DNA of 64,000 nucleotides from the NCBI RefSeq assembly GCF_024734405.1, contig NZ_CP059556.1:2294001-2358000 (forward strand). The letters are read 5' to 3'. Numbering within the stretch: position 1 is the first letter of the stretch; the number at the start of each line of letters is the position of its first letter. A program made the translations under genes and the position numbers. The notes beneath the pieces are model-generated. The model ran no database searches. It saw only the letters and a program-made list of their open reading frames with translations, and was not told the origin of the DNA. Below, piece after piece: positions 50,827 through 58,693 of the stretch. The stretch is from Saccharopolyspora gregorii (GTDB lineage: Bacteria; Actinomycetota; Actinomycetes; Mycobacteriales; Pseudonocardiaceae).

Positions 50827-51684
50827 TCAGCGCTCGATGCGGTCCAGCTTCAGCATCCGGGTGATCACGGCGTCCAGCTGCTCGTCGTCGAAGATCTTCT
50901 TCCAGTCGTCCTTGATGATCGACTCGCGGCCGTAGTCCATCGCGATCAGGCACGCGTCCGAGAACGGGTTGTCGCCCTTGAGGGTGTTCGCCAGCGCCAC
51001 CTGGGTGTGCCCGAGCAGCATCGCGCGCGCCGCCGCCTCCGGGACGCCCACGGTGTGCACCGTCTCGTGCAGCGCCTCCTTGAGCAGATCGCCCACCATG
51101 CAGGCCACCGTCTCCACCAGCGTCGGCTCCAGGTAGGCCAGCTGCTTCACCGTCACCCAGTGCACGTCCACCACCGGCGCGTACATCGCGCGGATCACCG
51201 ACTCGGCGACGGCGCGGCGCTCCTCGTCACCGGACTCGATGGCGGCCACGACCTCCTGCGGCGCGGCGATGCCGCCGAAGGTGTCGGCCAGCTCCTCCGG
51301 GGTGCGGCGCTGCAGGAACACCGACGGGTGGCAGGGGTGCGCGACCACGTACTCCAGGTCCTCGCGCTTGGCCAGCAGGTTCGCGTACGCCGCGGCCGGG
51401 TCGAGGGTGACCACGACGGAACCGGCGCGCAGCTGCGGCACGACCTCCTCGGACACCTTGCCCAGCACGATGTCCGGGACGGCGAGGATGACCACGTCGG
51501 CGTCGGCGATCGCGGCCGAGGTCTCGGTGACCGCGCGACCGGCCTCGGTGACGCGCTCCTGCCCGGCGGGGGAGTTCTCGCTGTAGAACACGGTGTGCTC
51601 GGTGCGCTGCAGGTTGTTCGACACCCGCATGCCCATCTTGCCGCCCGCGCCGATGACCGCGATCGTCAGCTTCGCATCCGTCAT
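50827..51684 (-). CDS. NAD-binding protein with phosphogluconate-dehydrogenase-type C-terminal domain
   Basis: The 285-residue protein has an N-terminal Rossmann motif IAVIGAGGKMGMRVSNNL and a C-terminal helical domain of the PGDH_C type (TVKQLAYLEPTLVETVACMV; AMLLGHTQVALANTLKGDNPFSDA). From memory, D-apionate oxidoisomerase belongs to this group, but this copy sits with C4-sugar-phosphate enzymes and its substrate is open. It is the last gene of the operon; ATG 51684 overlaps the isomerase stop. Confidence 0.78.
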   Translation of the reverse strand: MTDAKLTIAVIGAGGKMGMRVSNNLQRTEHTVFYSENSPAGQERVTEAGRAVTETSAAIADADVVILAVPDIVLGKVSEEVVPQLRAGSVVVTLDPAAAYANLLAKREDLEYVVAHPCHPSVFLQRRTPEELADTFGGIAAPQEVVAAIESGDEERRAVAESVIRAMYAPVVDVHWVTVKQLAYLEPTLVETVACMVGDLLKEALHETVHTVGVPEAAARAMLLGHTQVALANTLKGDNPFSDACLIAMDYGRESIIKDDWKKIFDDEQLDAVITRMLKLDRIER

Positions 51685-52478
51685 GTCCGCTCGCTCCTCA
51701 GGTAGTCCAGGTTGTGCGCGGTCCACTCCCGTTCGACCGCGCAGGTCGTCGCCGCGTCGCCCTGCCAGGGCAGCCAGTGCTCGACGACCTCGTTGATGCC
51801 GCGTTCGGCGGCGCGCACCGCGCGCACCTCGTGCGCCCGGTCCAGCTGCCCGGTGCCCAGCCGGGCGCCGGTCAGCGCGAACCCCACCCACCCGGCGGAG
51901 CGGGTGAAGGCGAAGTCCTTGACGTGCACGTTCTTCACGTGGGGGGCGGTCAGCTCGATCACGTCGCCGGGCAGTTCCAGCGCGGCCACCACGTTCGCCG
52001 GGTCCAGGCAGATGCCCACGTGCTCGTCGCCGACGCGGTCCACCAGGTCGACGAGCACGCGGGTGGGGACCTGCTCGTAGGTCTCCAGCGCGATCGTCAC
52101 GCCCGCCGCCGCGTACTCCGGCACGACCTCCCGCAGGTAGGCCTCGGCCTCGTCGGGGGTCGGCCTGCTGTCGGCGGAGTAGAGCATCGACCGCACCAGC
52201 GAGGCGTCCAGCCGCCCGGCCAGCTCCAGGTAGCGGCGCAGGTGCTCCGGTCGCAGCCCGCGGGTGCCCAGTTCGAGGCGCACCCCCAGTCGACGCGCCT
52301 CGTCCCGCACCTCGTCCAGCTCGGCGTCGGTCATCGACTCCAGCGGCGGGTAGTCGCAGATCTGGAACAGCTCCACGCCCTGCGCCGCGGTGTCCGCGAG
52401 CATCCCGGTCAGCGACAGCGGTTCCGGAACCTGGTCGGACCACTGCCAGAAGTAGGCGTAGGTGCTCAGCCCGATCAT
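51681..52478 (-). CDS. Sugar phosphate isomerase/epimerase (xylose-isomerase-like TIM barrel)
   Basis: The 265-residue protein opens [15 protein letters not shown] and carries the AP-endonuclease-2-like metal ligand pattern: Glu in VTIALETYEQ, Asp in GICLDPANVV, His in KNVHVKDF and a late Glu in NEVVEHWLPW. Such enzymes isomerise or epimerise keto-sugars. It overlaps the triose-phosphate-isomerase-like gene by ATGA, so the two are translationally coupled. The specific sugar is not known. Confidence 0.82.
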   Translation of the reverse strand: MIGLSTYAYFWQWSDQVPEPLSLTGMLADTAAQGVELFQICDYPPLESMTDAELDEVRDEARRLGVRLELGTRGLRPEHLRRYLELAGRLDASLVRSMLYSADSRPTPDEAEAYLREVVPEYAAAGVTIALETYEQVPTRVLVDLVDRVGDEHVGICLDPANVVAALELPGDVIELTAPHVKNVHVKDFAFTRSAGWVGFALTGARLGTGQLDRAHEVRAVRAAERGINEVVEHWLPWQGDAATTCAVEREWTAHNLDYLRSERT

Positions 52479-53248
52479 GCCGACACCCCGCCCAGTGCGA
52501 CGACCTCGTCCAGGATCCGCTCCAGCGCCGCCGGGTCGTGCGCGAACCGGCCGAGGAACAACCCGTCCGCCGCGTCGCCGAGCGTGCTGAGCAGCCCCGG
52601 CCCGGCGCTGCCGCCGTAGATGACGCGGCTGCCCGCCAGCACCGGTTCGGCGTCCAGCGCGTTGCGCAGTTCGCCGCACACCGCGCCGATGAACTCGGGG
52701 TCGGCGGGTTCGGCGGCGCCGATCGCCCACTGCGGTTCGTAGGCGATGACGACCGCCCCGACGCGGTCCGCTGCGCGGGCCGCGGCGAGCGCCGAATCCA
52801 ACTGCTCCAGGCAGGTGCGCACCGCGTCGGTAGTGCTGCCCGCCCGCTCCTCGCCGAGGCACAGCACCGGGATCAGCCCGTTGCGCAGCGCCGCCGCCGT
52901 CTTCGCCGCGACCACCCGGTCGTCCTCGCCGAACAGCCTGCGCCGCTCGGCGTGCCCGACCTCGACGTGGCGGCAACCCAGTTCGCGCAGCTCCGCGCCG
53001 CTGACCTCGCCGGTGTAGGCGCCGTGGTCCTCCCAGAACAGGTCCTGCGCGCCGACCTCGACCGGGGTGTCCCGGAACAGGTCCAGCGCGGGAGGCAGAC
53101 CGGGGAACGAGGGCAGCACGAACAGCTCCGCACCGCCGCCGCGCACCGCGGGGTGGCGGCGGGCGATCTCGGCGACGTCCGCGCACCAGTCGAGCGTGCG
53201 CTGGTGCCCGAAGTACATCTTCAGGCTGACGCCGATGGTCCGGGTCAC
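52475..53248 (-). CDS. Triose-phosphate-isomerase-like enzyme (L-erythrulose-1-phosphate isomerase candidate)
   Basis: The 257-residue TIM-family protein has SLKMYFGHQ (Lys), [15 protein letters not shown] (His), the catalytic Glu motif [10 protein letters not shown] and the phosphate loop IYGGSAGPG. Second TIM copies beside RpiB and a DhaK-type kinase act as L-erythrulose-1-phosphate isomerases (EryH/TpiA2) in erythritol catabolism. That is the likely role here. GTG 53248 overlaps the RpiB stop (GTGA). Confidence 0.82.
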   Translation of the reverse strand: MTRTIGVSLKMYFGHQRTLDWCADVAEIARRHPAVRGGGAELFVLPSFPGLPPALDLFRDTPVEVGAQDLFWEDHGAYTGEVSGAELRELGCRHVEVGHAERRRLFGEDDRVVAAKTAAALRNGLIPVLCLGEERAGSTTDAVRTCLEQLDSALAAARAADRVGAVVIAYEPQWAIGAAEPADPEFIGAVCGELRNALDAEPVLAGSRVIYGGSAGPGLLSTLGDAADGLFLGRFAHDPAALERILDEVVALGGVSA

Positions 53249-53715
53249 CGCTCGGACCCGCTCTCGTAGTCGCTGATCAGGCAGACCTTCTGCGCCGACG
53301 CCGATTCCGGGTCGAAGCGGTGGGTGAGCCATTCGGCGGCGAGCTTGCGGGCCAGTTCGATGCCGACGACGCGCTGGCCGAAGGTGAGCACCTGCGCGTC
53401 GTTGCTCTTGATCGCGCGCTCCACGGAGAAGGTGTCGTGCGCGGTGACGGCGCGGATCCCCTCGACCTTGTTCGCGGCGATCGCCACGCCCAGCCCGGTG
53501 CCGCACACCAGCAGCGCCCGGTCGGCCTCCCCGGCCGCGACGAGCTCGGCGGCGGCGATGGCGACGGTGGGGTAGGGGGTGTGGCCGTCCGCGTCCACGC
53601 CGACGTCGCGCACGGACTCGACGAGGTCGCTGTTGTCCAGGTCCCGCTTCAGGACCTCCTTGTAGTCGAACCCGGCGTCGTCCGAGCCGACCACGATGCG
53701 CAGCTTGTCGCTCAC
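53245..53715 (-). CDS. RpiB-type sugar-phosphate isomerase (D-erythrulose-4-phosphate isomerase candidate)
   Basis: The 156-residue LacAB/RpiB protein has [20 protein letters not shown], the catalytic Cys in [16 protein letters not shown] and the His in AVTAHDTFS. Ribose-5-phosphate isomerase B and erythrulose-4-phosphate isomerase (EryI) share this fold. Gene order with the TIM-like protein favours the latter. GTG 53715 follows a GGAGA site. Confidence 0.85.
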   Translation of the reverse strand: MSDKLRIVVGSDDAGFDYKEVLKRDLDNSDLVESVRDVGVDADGHTPYPTVAIAAAELVAAGEADRALLVCGTGLGVAIAANKVEGIRAVTAHDTFSVERAIKSNDAQVLTFGQRVVGIELARKLAAEWLTHRFDPESASAQKVCLISDYESGSER

Positions 53716-53751
53716 GCGATTTCTCCTCTCACCGCAACGGGTTTCGGGTTG

Positions 53752-55467
53752 TCACCTGGCGAGCACGGCGTGCACCGCGCGGGTGATCAGCGACAGCGAG
53801 ACGGCCCCCGCGTCCGGGGTGCCGAGGCTCTTCTCCGCCAGCGGGCGGGCGCGGCCGCGCAGCGGGCGCAGCGAGGCGGTGGCCTCCGCGGCCTTCGCGG
53901 CGGTGGTGGCGGCGGCGTCCCACGCGGTGGCGAGGCCGGATCCGGCGGCGAGCGCGGATTCCAGCTCGTCGGCGAAGGGCACCAGCACGTCGACCATGGT
54001 CTTGTCGCCGAGTTCGGCCTTGCCCAGCCGCACCACCGCGTCGGCGGCGGCGCGCACGGCGGCGCCGGTGGTGCGCGGACCGGGGGCGGTCTCGTCGCCG
54101 AACTCGGCGCCGATCGCGCGCAGCGCCACGCCCCACAACGCACCCGAGGTGCCGCCGGCCCGGTCGGCCCAGGCGTCGGCGGCGCGGTTGAGGGTGCTGC
54201 CCGCGCCCGCACCGCGTTCGACGGCATCGCGGGCGACGGCCACGGCCGCGTCCGCGCCGCGCTGCATGCCGATGCCGTGGTCGCCGTCGCCCGCGACGGC
54301 GTCGATCCGGCCCAGCTCCGCCACGTTGTCGTCCACAGTGGACTTCACGGCTTCGAGCGCGGCCAGCGCGCAGCGCGCCGACTCCCGCGATTCGCCGGTG
54401 GCGGGCGGGATCACGTCCAGCGCCACGAAGTCCTCGCCCGCCTCGACGTCCGCGGCGGCGACCGCCGGGGTCTTGCGGTAGGCGGCCGAATCGGCGGGGG
54501 CGCGCCAGAACCGCTCCAGCTCCTCGTCCAGCCAGCACAGCGTGAGGGAGGCGCCCGCCATGTCGAAGCTGGTCACCAGCTCGCCGACCTCGGGCTCGAC
54601 GACCTCCACCCCGGCTTCGGCGAGCAGCGCGGCGACCCGGCGGTACACCACGAACAGCTCCTCGTACTTCACCGAACCGAGCCCGTTGAGCAGCACCACG
54701 ACCCGCGATCCGGCGACCTCGACGCCGTCGGGCACCTCGGCGAGCAGGGTGCGCACGAACAGCTCGGCGAGCTCGTCGGCGCTCGGCACGTCCTGCTCGG
54801 CGATGCCCGGTTCGCCGTGGATCCCCAGCCCCACGGCCATCTTCCCGTCCGGCACGGTGAACAGCGGCTCGTCCGCGCCGGGCAGGGTGCAGCCGCCGAA
54901 GGCGACGCCGAAGGAGCGGGTGCGGTCGTTGGCGTGCGCGGCGACCCGTGCCACCTCGTCGAGGTCGTAGCCGGCCGCTGCGGCCGCCGCCGCGGCCTTG
55001 AACACCACCAGGTCGCCTGCGACGCCGCGCCGCTTGTCCCGCTCGTCGGCCGGGGCGCTGGAGACGTCGTCGGTGACGACCACGGTGCGGCAGTCGATGC
55101 CGTCACCGCGCAGCCGCTGCTCGGCGAGGCCGAAGTGCAGCACGTCCCCGGCGTAGTTCCCGTAGCACAGCAGCACTCCGCCGCCGTTGTGCGCCGAGGT
55201 CGCCACCGAGCGCACCTGCTGCGCGGATGGCGAGGCGAACAGGTTCCCCATCGCAGCCCCGTGCGCGAGGCCGTCGCCGACCAGGCCGCTGAACGCGGGG
55301 TAGTGCCCGGAGCCGCCGCCGATGACGACGGCCACCTCGCCGCTGCGGGCTCGGTCGCGGCGGACCACTCCGCCGGGCACCCGGCGCACCCGGTGCGCCT
55401 GGGCGGCGGCGAAACCTTCCAGCATCTCCTCGGCGAACGAGCCGGGGTCGTTGAACAGGCGGGCCAT
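53752..55467 (-). CDS. Dihydroxyacetone-kinase-family (DhaK-DhaL) ketose kinase
   Basis: The 571-residue protein fuses DhaK and DhaL. DhaK has GGGSGHYPAFSGLVGDG and the substrate-binding His in LGIHGEPGI; DhaL has the ADP/Mg motif DAVAGDGDHGIGM and GGTSGALWGVAL. It is an ATP-dependent kinase. Relatives LerK and DerK phosphorylate L- or D-erythrulose, which fits the isomerases downstream. Dihydroxyacetone remains an alternative substrate. Confidence 0.88.
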   Translation of the reverse strand: MARLFNDPGSFAEEMLEGFAAAQAHRVRRVPGGVVRRDRARSGEVAVVIGGGSGHYPAFSGLVGDGLAHGAAMGNLFASPSAQQVRSVATSAHNGGGVLLCYGNYAGDVLHFGLAEQRLRGDGIDCRTVVVTDDVSSAPADERDKRRGVAGDLVVFKAAAAAAAAGYDLDEVARVAAHANDRTRSFGVAFGGCTLPGADEPLFTVPDGKMAVGLGIHGEPGIAEQDVPSADELAELFVRTLLAEVPDGVEVAGSRVVVLLNGLGSVKYEELFVVYRRVAALLAEAGVEVVEPEVGELVTSFDMAGASLTLCWLDEELERFWRAPADSAAYRKTPAVAAADVEAGEDFVALDVIPPATGESRESARCALAALEAVKSTVDDNVAELGRIDAVAGDGDHGIGMQRGADAAVAVARDAVERGAGAGSTLNRAADAWADRAGGTSGALWGVALRAIGAEFGDETAPGPRTTGAAVRAAADAVVRLGKAELGDKTMVDVLVPFADELESALAAGSGLATAWDAAATTAAKAAEATASLRPLRGRARPLAEKSLGTPDAGAVSLSLITRAVHAVLAR

Positions 55468-55497
55468 GAGCTCTCCTACGGGAACGGGGGACGGTGG

Positions 55498-56844
55498 TCA
55501 CTCGGCGGCGGGCACGCGGCGGTCGGCCCGCTCGGTGCGCGTGAGCAGCACCATCAGCACGGCGGACAGCAGCAGGAACGCGCCGACGACGAACATCGGC
55601 ACCACGTAGGAGCCGGTCCAGTCGAACAGCGCGCCGGTCACGTACGGCGCGAGGAACCCGGCCAGGTTGCCCAGCGTGTTGATCAGCGCGATGCCCGCGG
55701 CGGCGGCCACGCCGGTGAGGAACTTCGTGGGCAGCGTCCAGAAGTTCGGCAGCGCCGCGAAGATCGCGCAGGCGGTGACGGTGATGATCGCGATGGTCAG
55801 CACGGGGGAGCCGGCGAACAGCGCGAGCGGCACGCTGATCGCGCCCACGACGGCGGGCACGGTGATGTGCCAGGACCGCAGCCCGCGCCGGGTGGCGTCC
55901 CGGGACCACAGGTACAGCGCGATCGCCGCGGGCAGGTACGGGACCGCGGTGATGAGGCCCTTCTCGAACACGCCGAACGTGGTGCCGAACCGCTGCTCGA
56001 AGTCGCCGATGATCGCGGGGAGGAAGAACGCGAGCGTGTAGAGCCCGTAGATGAACCCGAAGTACAACATCGCCAGCGTCCACACCCGGCCGTTGCCGAA
56101 CACCGAGCGGAGGCCGTGGTGCCCGGATTCGGCGGCCGTGTGCTCCTTCTCGGCGGCGAGTTCGCCGGTCAGCCAGTCCTTCTCGGCCGCGGTCAGCCAC
56201 TTCGCTTCGCGCGGGTCGTCGGCGAGGTAGAACCAGGCGACGACGCCGAGCACGATGGCGGGGATCGCGACGCCGAAGAACATGAAGCGCCAGCCCTCCA
56301 GCCCGAACACCCCGTGCTGCTGGATCAGCCAGCCGGCCAGCGGGGCGCCGATGACGGTGGTCAGCGGCTGCGCGAGGTAGAACAGCGCGAGGATCTTGCC
56401 GCGGTGCCGGGCGGGCACCCACAGGCTCAGGAACAGCACGGCACCGGGGAAGAACCCGGCTTCGGCGACGCCGAGCAGGAAGCGCAGCACGGCGAGCTGG
56501 GTGAAGTCCTGCACCCAGGTGAACAGCAGCGCCACCACGCCCCAGCTGACCATGATCCGGGCGAGCCAGCGGCGGGCGCCGAACTTGTTCAGCGCGATGT
56601 TGCTGGGCACTTCCAGCAGCAGGTAGCCGACGAAGAACACGCCGGAGGCGAAGCCGAACTGGGCCGCGGACAGCGCCAGGTCGTCGCGCATCCCGTTCGG
56701 CGCGGCGAAGCTGATCGCCGTCCGGTCGAGGTAGTTGACGAAGAACATCAAGGCCACGAACGGCACGAGGCGGACGGCGACCTTGCGAATGGCCGACTTC
56801 TCCACCCCCGGACCGCGCTGCTGCGCGGCGGTCGAGGTGTCCAC
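55498..56844 (-). CDS. MFS transporter, ACS-type
   Basis: The 448-residue protein has twelve predicted membrane segments and the MFS motif KFGARRWLARIM after segment two. Sequence resembles the anion/cation symporter group used for polyols and hydroxy acids (NYLDRTAISFAAPNGMRDDL; AEAGFFPGAVLFLSLWVP). I start at GTG 56844, with AAGGAG upstream, not at the longer ATG, whose leader is Pro-rich and overlaps the operator. It is the first gene of the sugar operon. Confidence 0.87.
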   Translation of the reverse strand: MDTSTAAQQRGPGVEKSAIRKVAVRLVPFVALMFFVNYLDRTAISFAAPNGMRDDLALSAAQFGFASGVFFVGYLLLEVPSNIALNKFGARRWLARIMVSWGVVALLFTWVQDFTQLAVLRFLLGVAEAGFFPGAVLFLSLWVPARHRGKILALFYLAQPLTTVIGAPLAGWLIQQHGVFGLEGWRFMFFGVAIPAIVLGVVAWFYLADDPREAKWLTAAEKDWLTGELAAEKEHTAAESGHHGLRSVFGNGRVWTLAMLYFGFIYGLYTLAFFLPAIIGDFEQRFGTTFGVFEKGLITAVPYLPAAIALYLWSRDATRRGLRSWHITVPAVVGAISVPLALFAGSPVLTIAIITVTACAIFAALPNFWTLPTKFLTGVAAAAGIALINTLGNLAGFLAPYVTGALFDWTGSYVVPMFVVGAFLLLSAVLMVLLTRTERADRRVPAAE

Positions 56845-56979
56845 ATTGACTCCTTTGAAGCGGGTGCGGGCGAGGACCGCGGCCGGGGTGGGCGGTCCTG
56901 GTCCGGGCGTGGCGCGGCCGCGGGCGTTCCGCGGCGGGGCTTCGCCGTTCGGCCTAGTATCGGAAGCAGCCCTCAACCT

Positions 56980-57006
56980 GTCAACCGGTTGACCAATTAC
57001 CGGTAA
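56980..57006. promoter_or_regulatory. Twin palindromic operators of the FadR-type regulator
   Basis: GTCAACCGGTTGAC (56980-56993) and TTACCGGTAA (56997-57006) are both perfect palindromes with an ACCGGT core, with 3 bases between them. They lie between the divergent transporter operon and the FadR/GntR gene. The regulator encoded at 57260 is the likely binder and would control both transcripts. Confidence 0.65.
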
Positions 57007-57054
57007 CTTGAACGAGAAAGCCCCCGACCCGAACCCCAGCCCCATCCGGTCTTG

Positions 57055-57195
57055 TCAGCGGCGAAGCCGCTGAGCAGCGACCCAGCACGCAACGGGACCA
57101 CCCGCGGGTTCTCAGCGGTTCCCTCGCGAGGACAGCTTTTTCGCATGTGGCGGAGCCACCTGCGAAAAAGATCCCGCAGCGAGGGGGCCGCTGAG
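57055..57195. repeat. Compound hairpin element
   Basis: Hairpin 1 (57055-57073) is TCAGCGGC-gaa-GCCGCTGA. Hairpin 2 (57111-57195) has a 17-bp outer stem (57111-57127 with 57179-57195, two G-U pairs) and an inner stem CTTTTTCGCA-t-GTGGC/GCCAC-c-TGCGAAAAAG around gga. The inner stem is A/T-rich at its base, unlike the surrounding genes. It lies in the leader region of the FadR-type gene and could be a small mobile repeat or a structured RNA. Confidence 0.8.
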
Positions 57196-57259
57196 GTTCC
57201 GCCACCCGAGCGCTGAGCAGCAAGAGTGCAACGCCGGCAAGAAGTTAGGATGTGTGGTC

Positions 57260-58003
57260 ATGCCTCCGTACCCGGACAACCCCGATGCCGCGTTCGGCGC
57301 CGCCCTCGGCACCGTATCCGCAGGTACGGCGGTCTCCGCGGTCGCCAAGCGACTGCTGGACCTGTTCACCACCGGCGACCTGGAGCCCGGCACCCGGCTG
57401 CCGCCGGAGCGCAGCCTCGCCACCTCGCTCGGCGTCGGGCGTTCGGCGATCCGGGAAGCGCTCGCGGCGCTGGAGATCCTCGGCATCGTCGACGTGCGGC
57501 CCGGCTCCGGCACCTACCTGCGCGGCAGCGCCTCCGAGCTGCTGCCGCAGACGCTGAGCTGGGGGCTCATGCTCGGCGAGCCGCGCACCCGCGAACTCGT
57601 CGAGGTGCGCAACGGGCTGGAGGTGCTGGCGGTGCGCAGCGCCGCCGTCCGCCGCACCGACGACGACCTCGCCGACCTCGCCGCCCAGCTGGACGGGATG
57701 CGGGAGAACCGCACCGAACTGGACAAGTTCGTCGAAGCCGACCGGCTGTTCCACCTGCGGATCGCGGTGGCCTCCGGGAACGTGGTGCTGCAGCAGCTGC
57801 TGCAGAACGTGCGCTCGCTGCTGCGGTTGTGGGTGGAGCGGGCGCTGGCCGACCAGGGCCACGCCGACCTCGCGCTCGCCGAGCACGAGCTCGTCTACGC
57901 GGCCCTGCGCGACGGCGACCCGGACGCCGCCGCCGAAGCCATGAGCGCCCACATGCACACCGCCGCCGGCCGGCTCGCCGAGCACTTCGGCCAGGAGGCA
58001 TGA
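57260..58003 (+). CDS. FadR/GntR-family regulator of the sugar operon
   Basis: The 247-residue protein has a winged-helix domain (PGTRLPPERSLATSLGVGRS, then AIREALAALEILGIV) and a C-terminal FCD domain (ELVEVRNGLEVLAVRSAAVR; DRLFHLRIAVASGN; EHELVYAALRDGD). It is divergent from the transporter operon with palindromic sites between them, the usual setting for a substrate-responsive repressor. ATG 57260 (AGGA 9 bases upstream) is preferred over GTG 57254. Confidence 0.9.
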   Translation: MPPYPDNPDAAFGAALGTVSAGTAVSAVAKRLLDLFTTGDLEPGTRLPPERSLATSLGVGRSAIREALAALEILGIVDVRPGSGTYLRGSASELLPQTLSWGLMLGEPRTRELVEVRNGLEVLAVRSAAVRRTDDDLADLAAQLDGMRENRTELDKFVEADRLFHLRIAVASGNVVLQQLLQNVRSLLRLWVERALADQGHADLALAEHELVYAALRDGDPDAAAEAMSAHMHTAAGRLAEHFGQEA

Positions 58004-58120
58004 CGTCGTAGGCTCGCCGCGCTGCTCGCCGAGCTCGGGCGGGTCGTCGACGAGCACGGCGGCGCGTTCACCCTGGATTGCGCCACGATCGTGCTCACCG
58101 CGGACCGCCTTCCCCGGTGA
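58004..58120 (+). pseudogene. Remnant of a gene end, methyltransferase-like tail
   Basis: Right after the FadR-type stop and in the same frame, 38 codons with fully G/C third positions read RRRLAALLAELGRVVDEHGG and AFTLDCATIVLTADRLPR to a stop at 58120. The pattern resembles the C-terminal end of SAM-dependent methyltransferases, but this is a weak match. No start codon is present. I read it as a 3' fragment of a deleted gene. Confidence 0.4.
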
Positions 58121-58272
58121 TCAGCGGATTCTCCCTCCGTGCCAAGGGATTTCCGCGCGGAGGTAACCGGGGGAGGGAGCACCGGCGTCCCCGTTCCGGG
58201 AGGTCGTGCTCAGGCGGCCTCCGGGGGAACGGAGTCCGGGCGGGTGCACCGCCCGGTCCAGAGGAGGATGTC

Positions 58273-58647
58273 GTGCGAGGAATCATGGCCGCGATGCTCG
58301 CGGCGCCGTTGCTGGTGGCCACCGCCGCGCTGCCCGCGCAGGCCGAGGCCGCGCCGTCGGACGGCGGGCTGGACGGGGTCGTCTACCTCGACGCCGACGG
58401 GGACGGCGAACGGCAGGCCGACGAGGCGGGGGCAGCGGGGATCACCGTCTCCTACAGCTGGGCGAGCGGCGATGTGCACGGGAAGCTGGTGACCGACGAG
58501 AACGGCCACTACGCGGTCGCGGACCTGCCCTACGGCAAGTACTCGGTGCAGGTCTACGCCGACGGGCACTCGAACACCACGCCGTGGGCGGTCGGGACGT
58601 CCGTGTGGGGCCCGGGCGACTCGGGCATCGACTTCGGCATCCGGTGA
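58273..58647 (+). CDS. Secreted SdrD B-like domain protein
   Basis: The 124-residue protein has a signal peptide (RGIMAAMLAAPLLVATAALP, cleavage near AQAEA) and one SdrD B-like beta-sandwich: LDGVVYLDADGDGERQADEAG with a calcium-type loop, then VTDENGHYAVADLPYGKYSV. Such domains give rigid extracellular spacers. GTG 58273 follows GAGGAGG. It has no sorting signal, so it is probably released. A single domain this small is unusual, since most family members have several. Confidence 0.82.
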   Translation: MRGIMAAMLAAPLLVATAALPAQAEAAPSDGGLDGVVYLDADGDGERQADEAGAAGITVSYSWASGDVHGKLVTDENGHYAVADLPYGKYSVQVYADGHSNTTPWAVGTSVWGPGDSGIDFGIR

Positions 58648-58653
58648 GCGGCG

Positions 58654-58686
58654 GGTGCACGTCCCGTTCCGGGCGGGACGTGCACC
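58654..58686. terminator. Bidirectional terminator between the Sdr-like and P450 genes
   Basis: GGTGCACGTCCCG and CGGGACGTGCACC form a perfect 13-bp stem with a 7-base loop, 6 bases after the secreted protein gene. Confidence 0.75.
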
Positions 58687-58693
58687 GGTCCGA

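Noticed and set aside
53320-57006. A 1228-codon plus-strand open frame
   Set aside because: It is antisense to RpiB, DhaKL and the MFS transporter, has no family motifs, and is rich in His/Gly/Arg. Long antisense frames are expected at this base composition.
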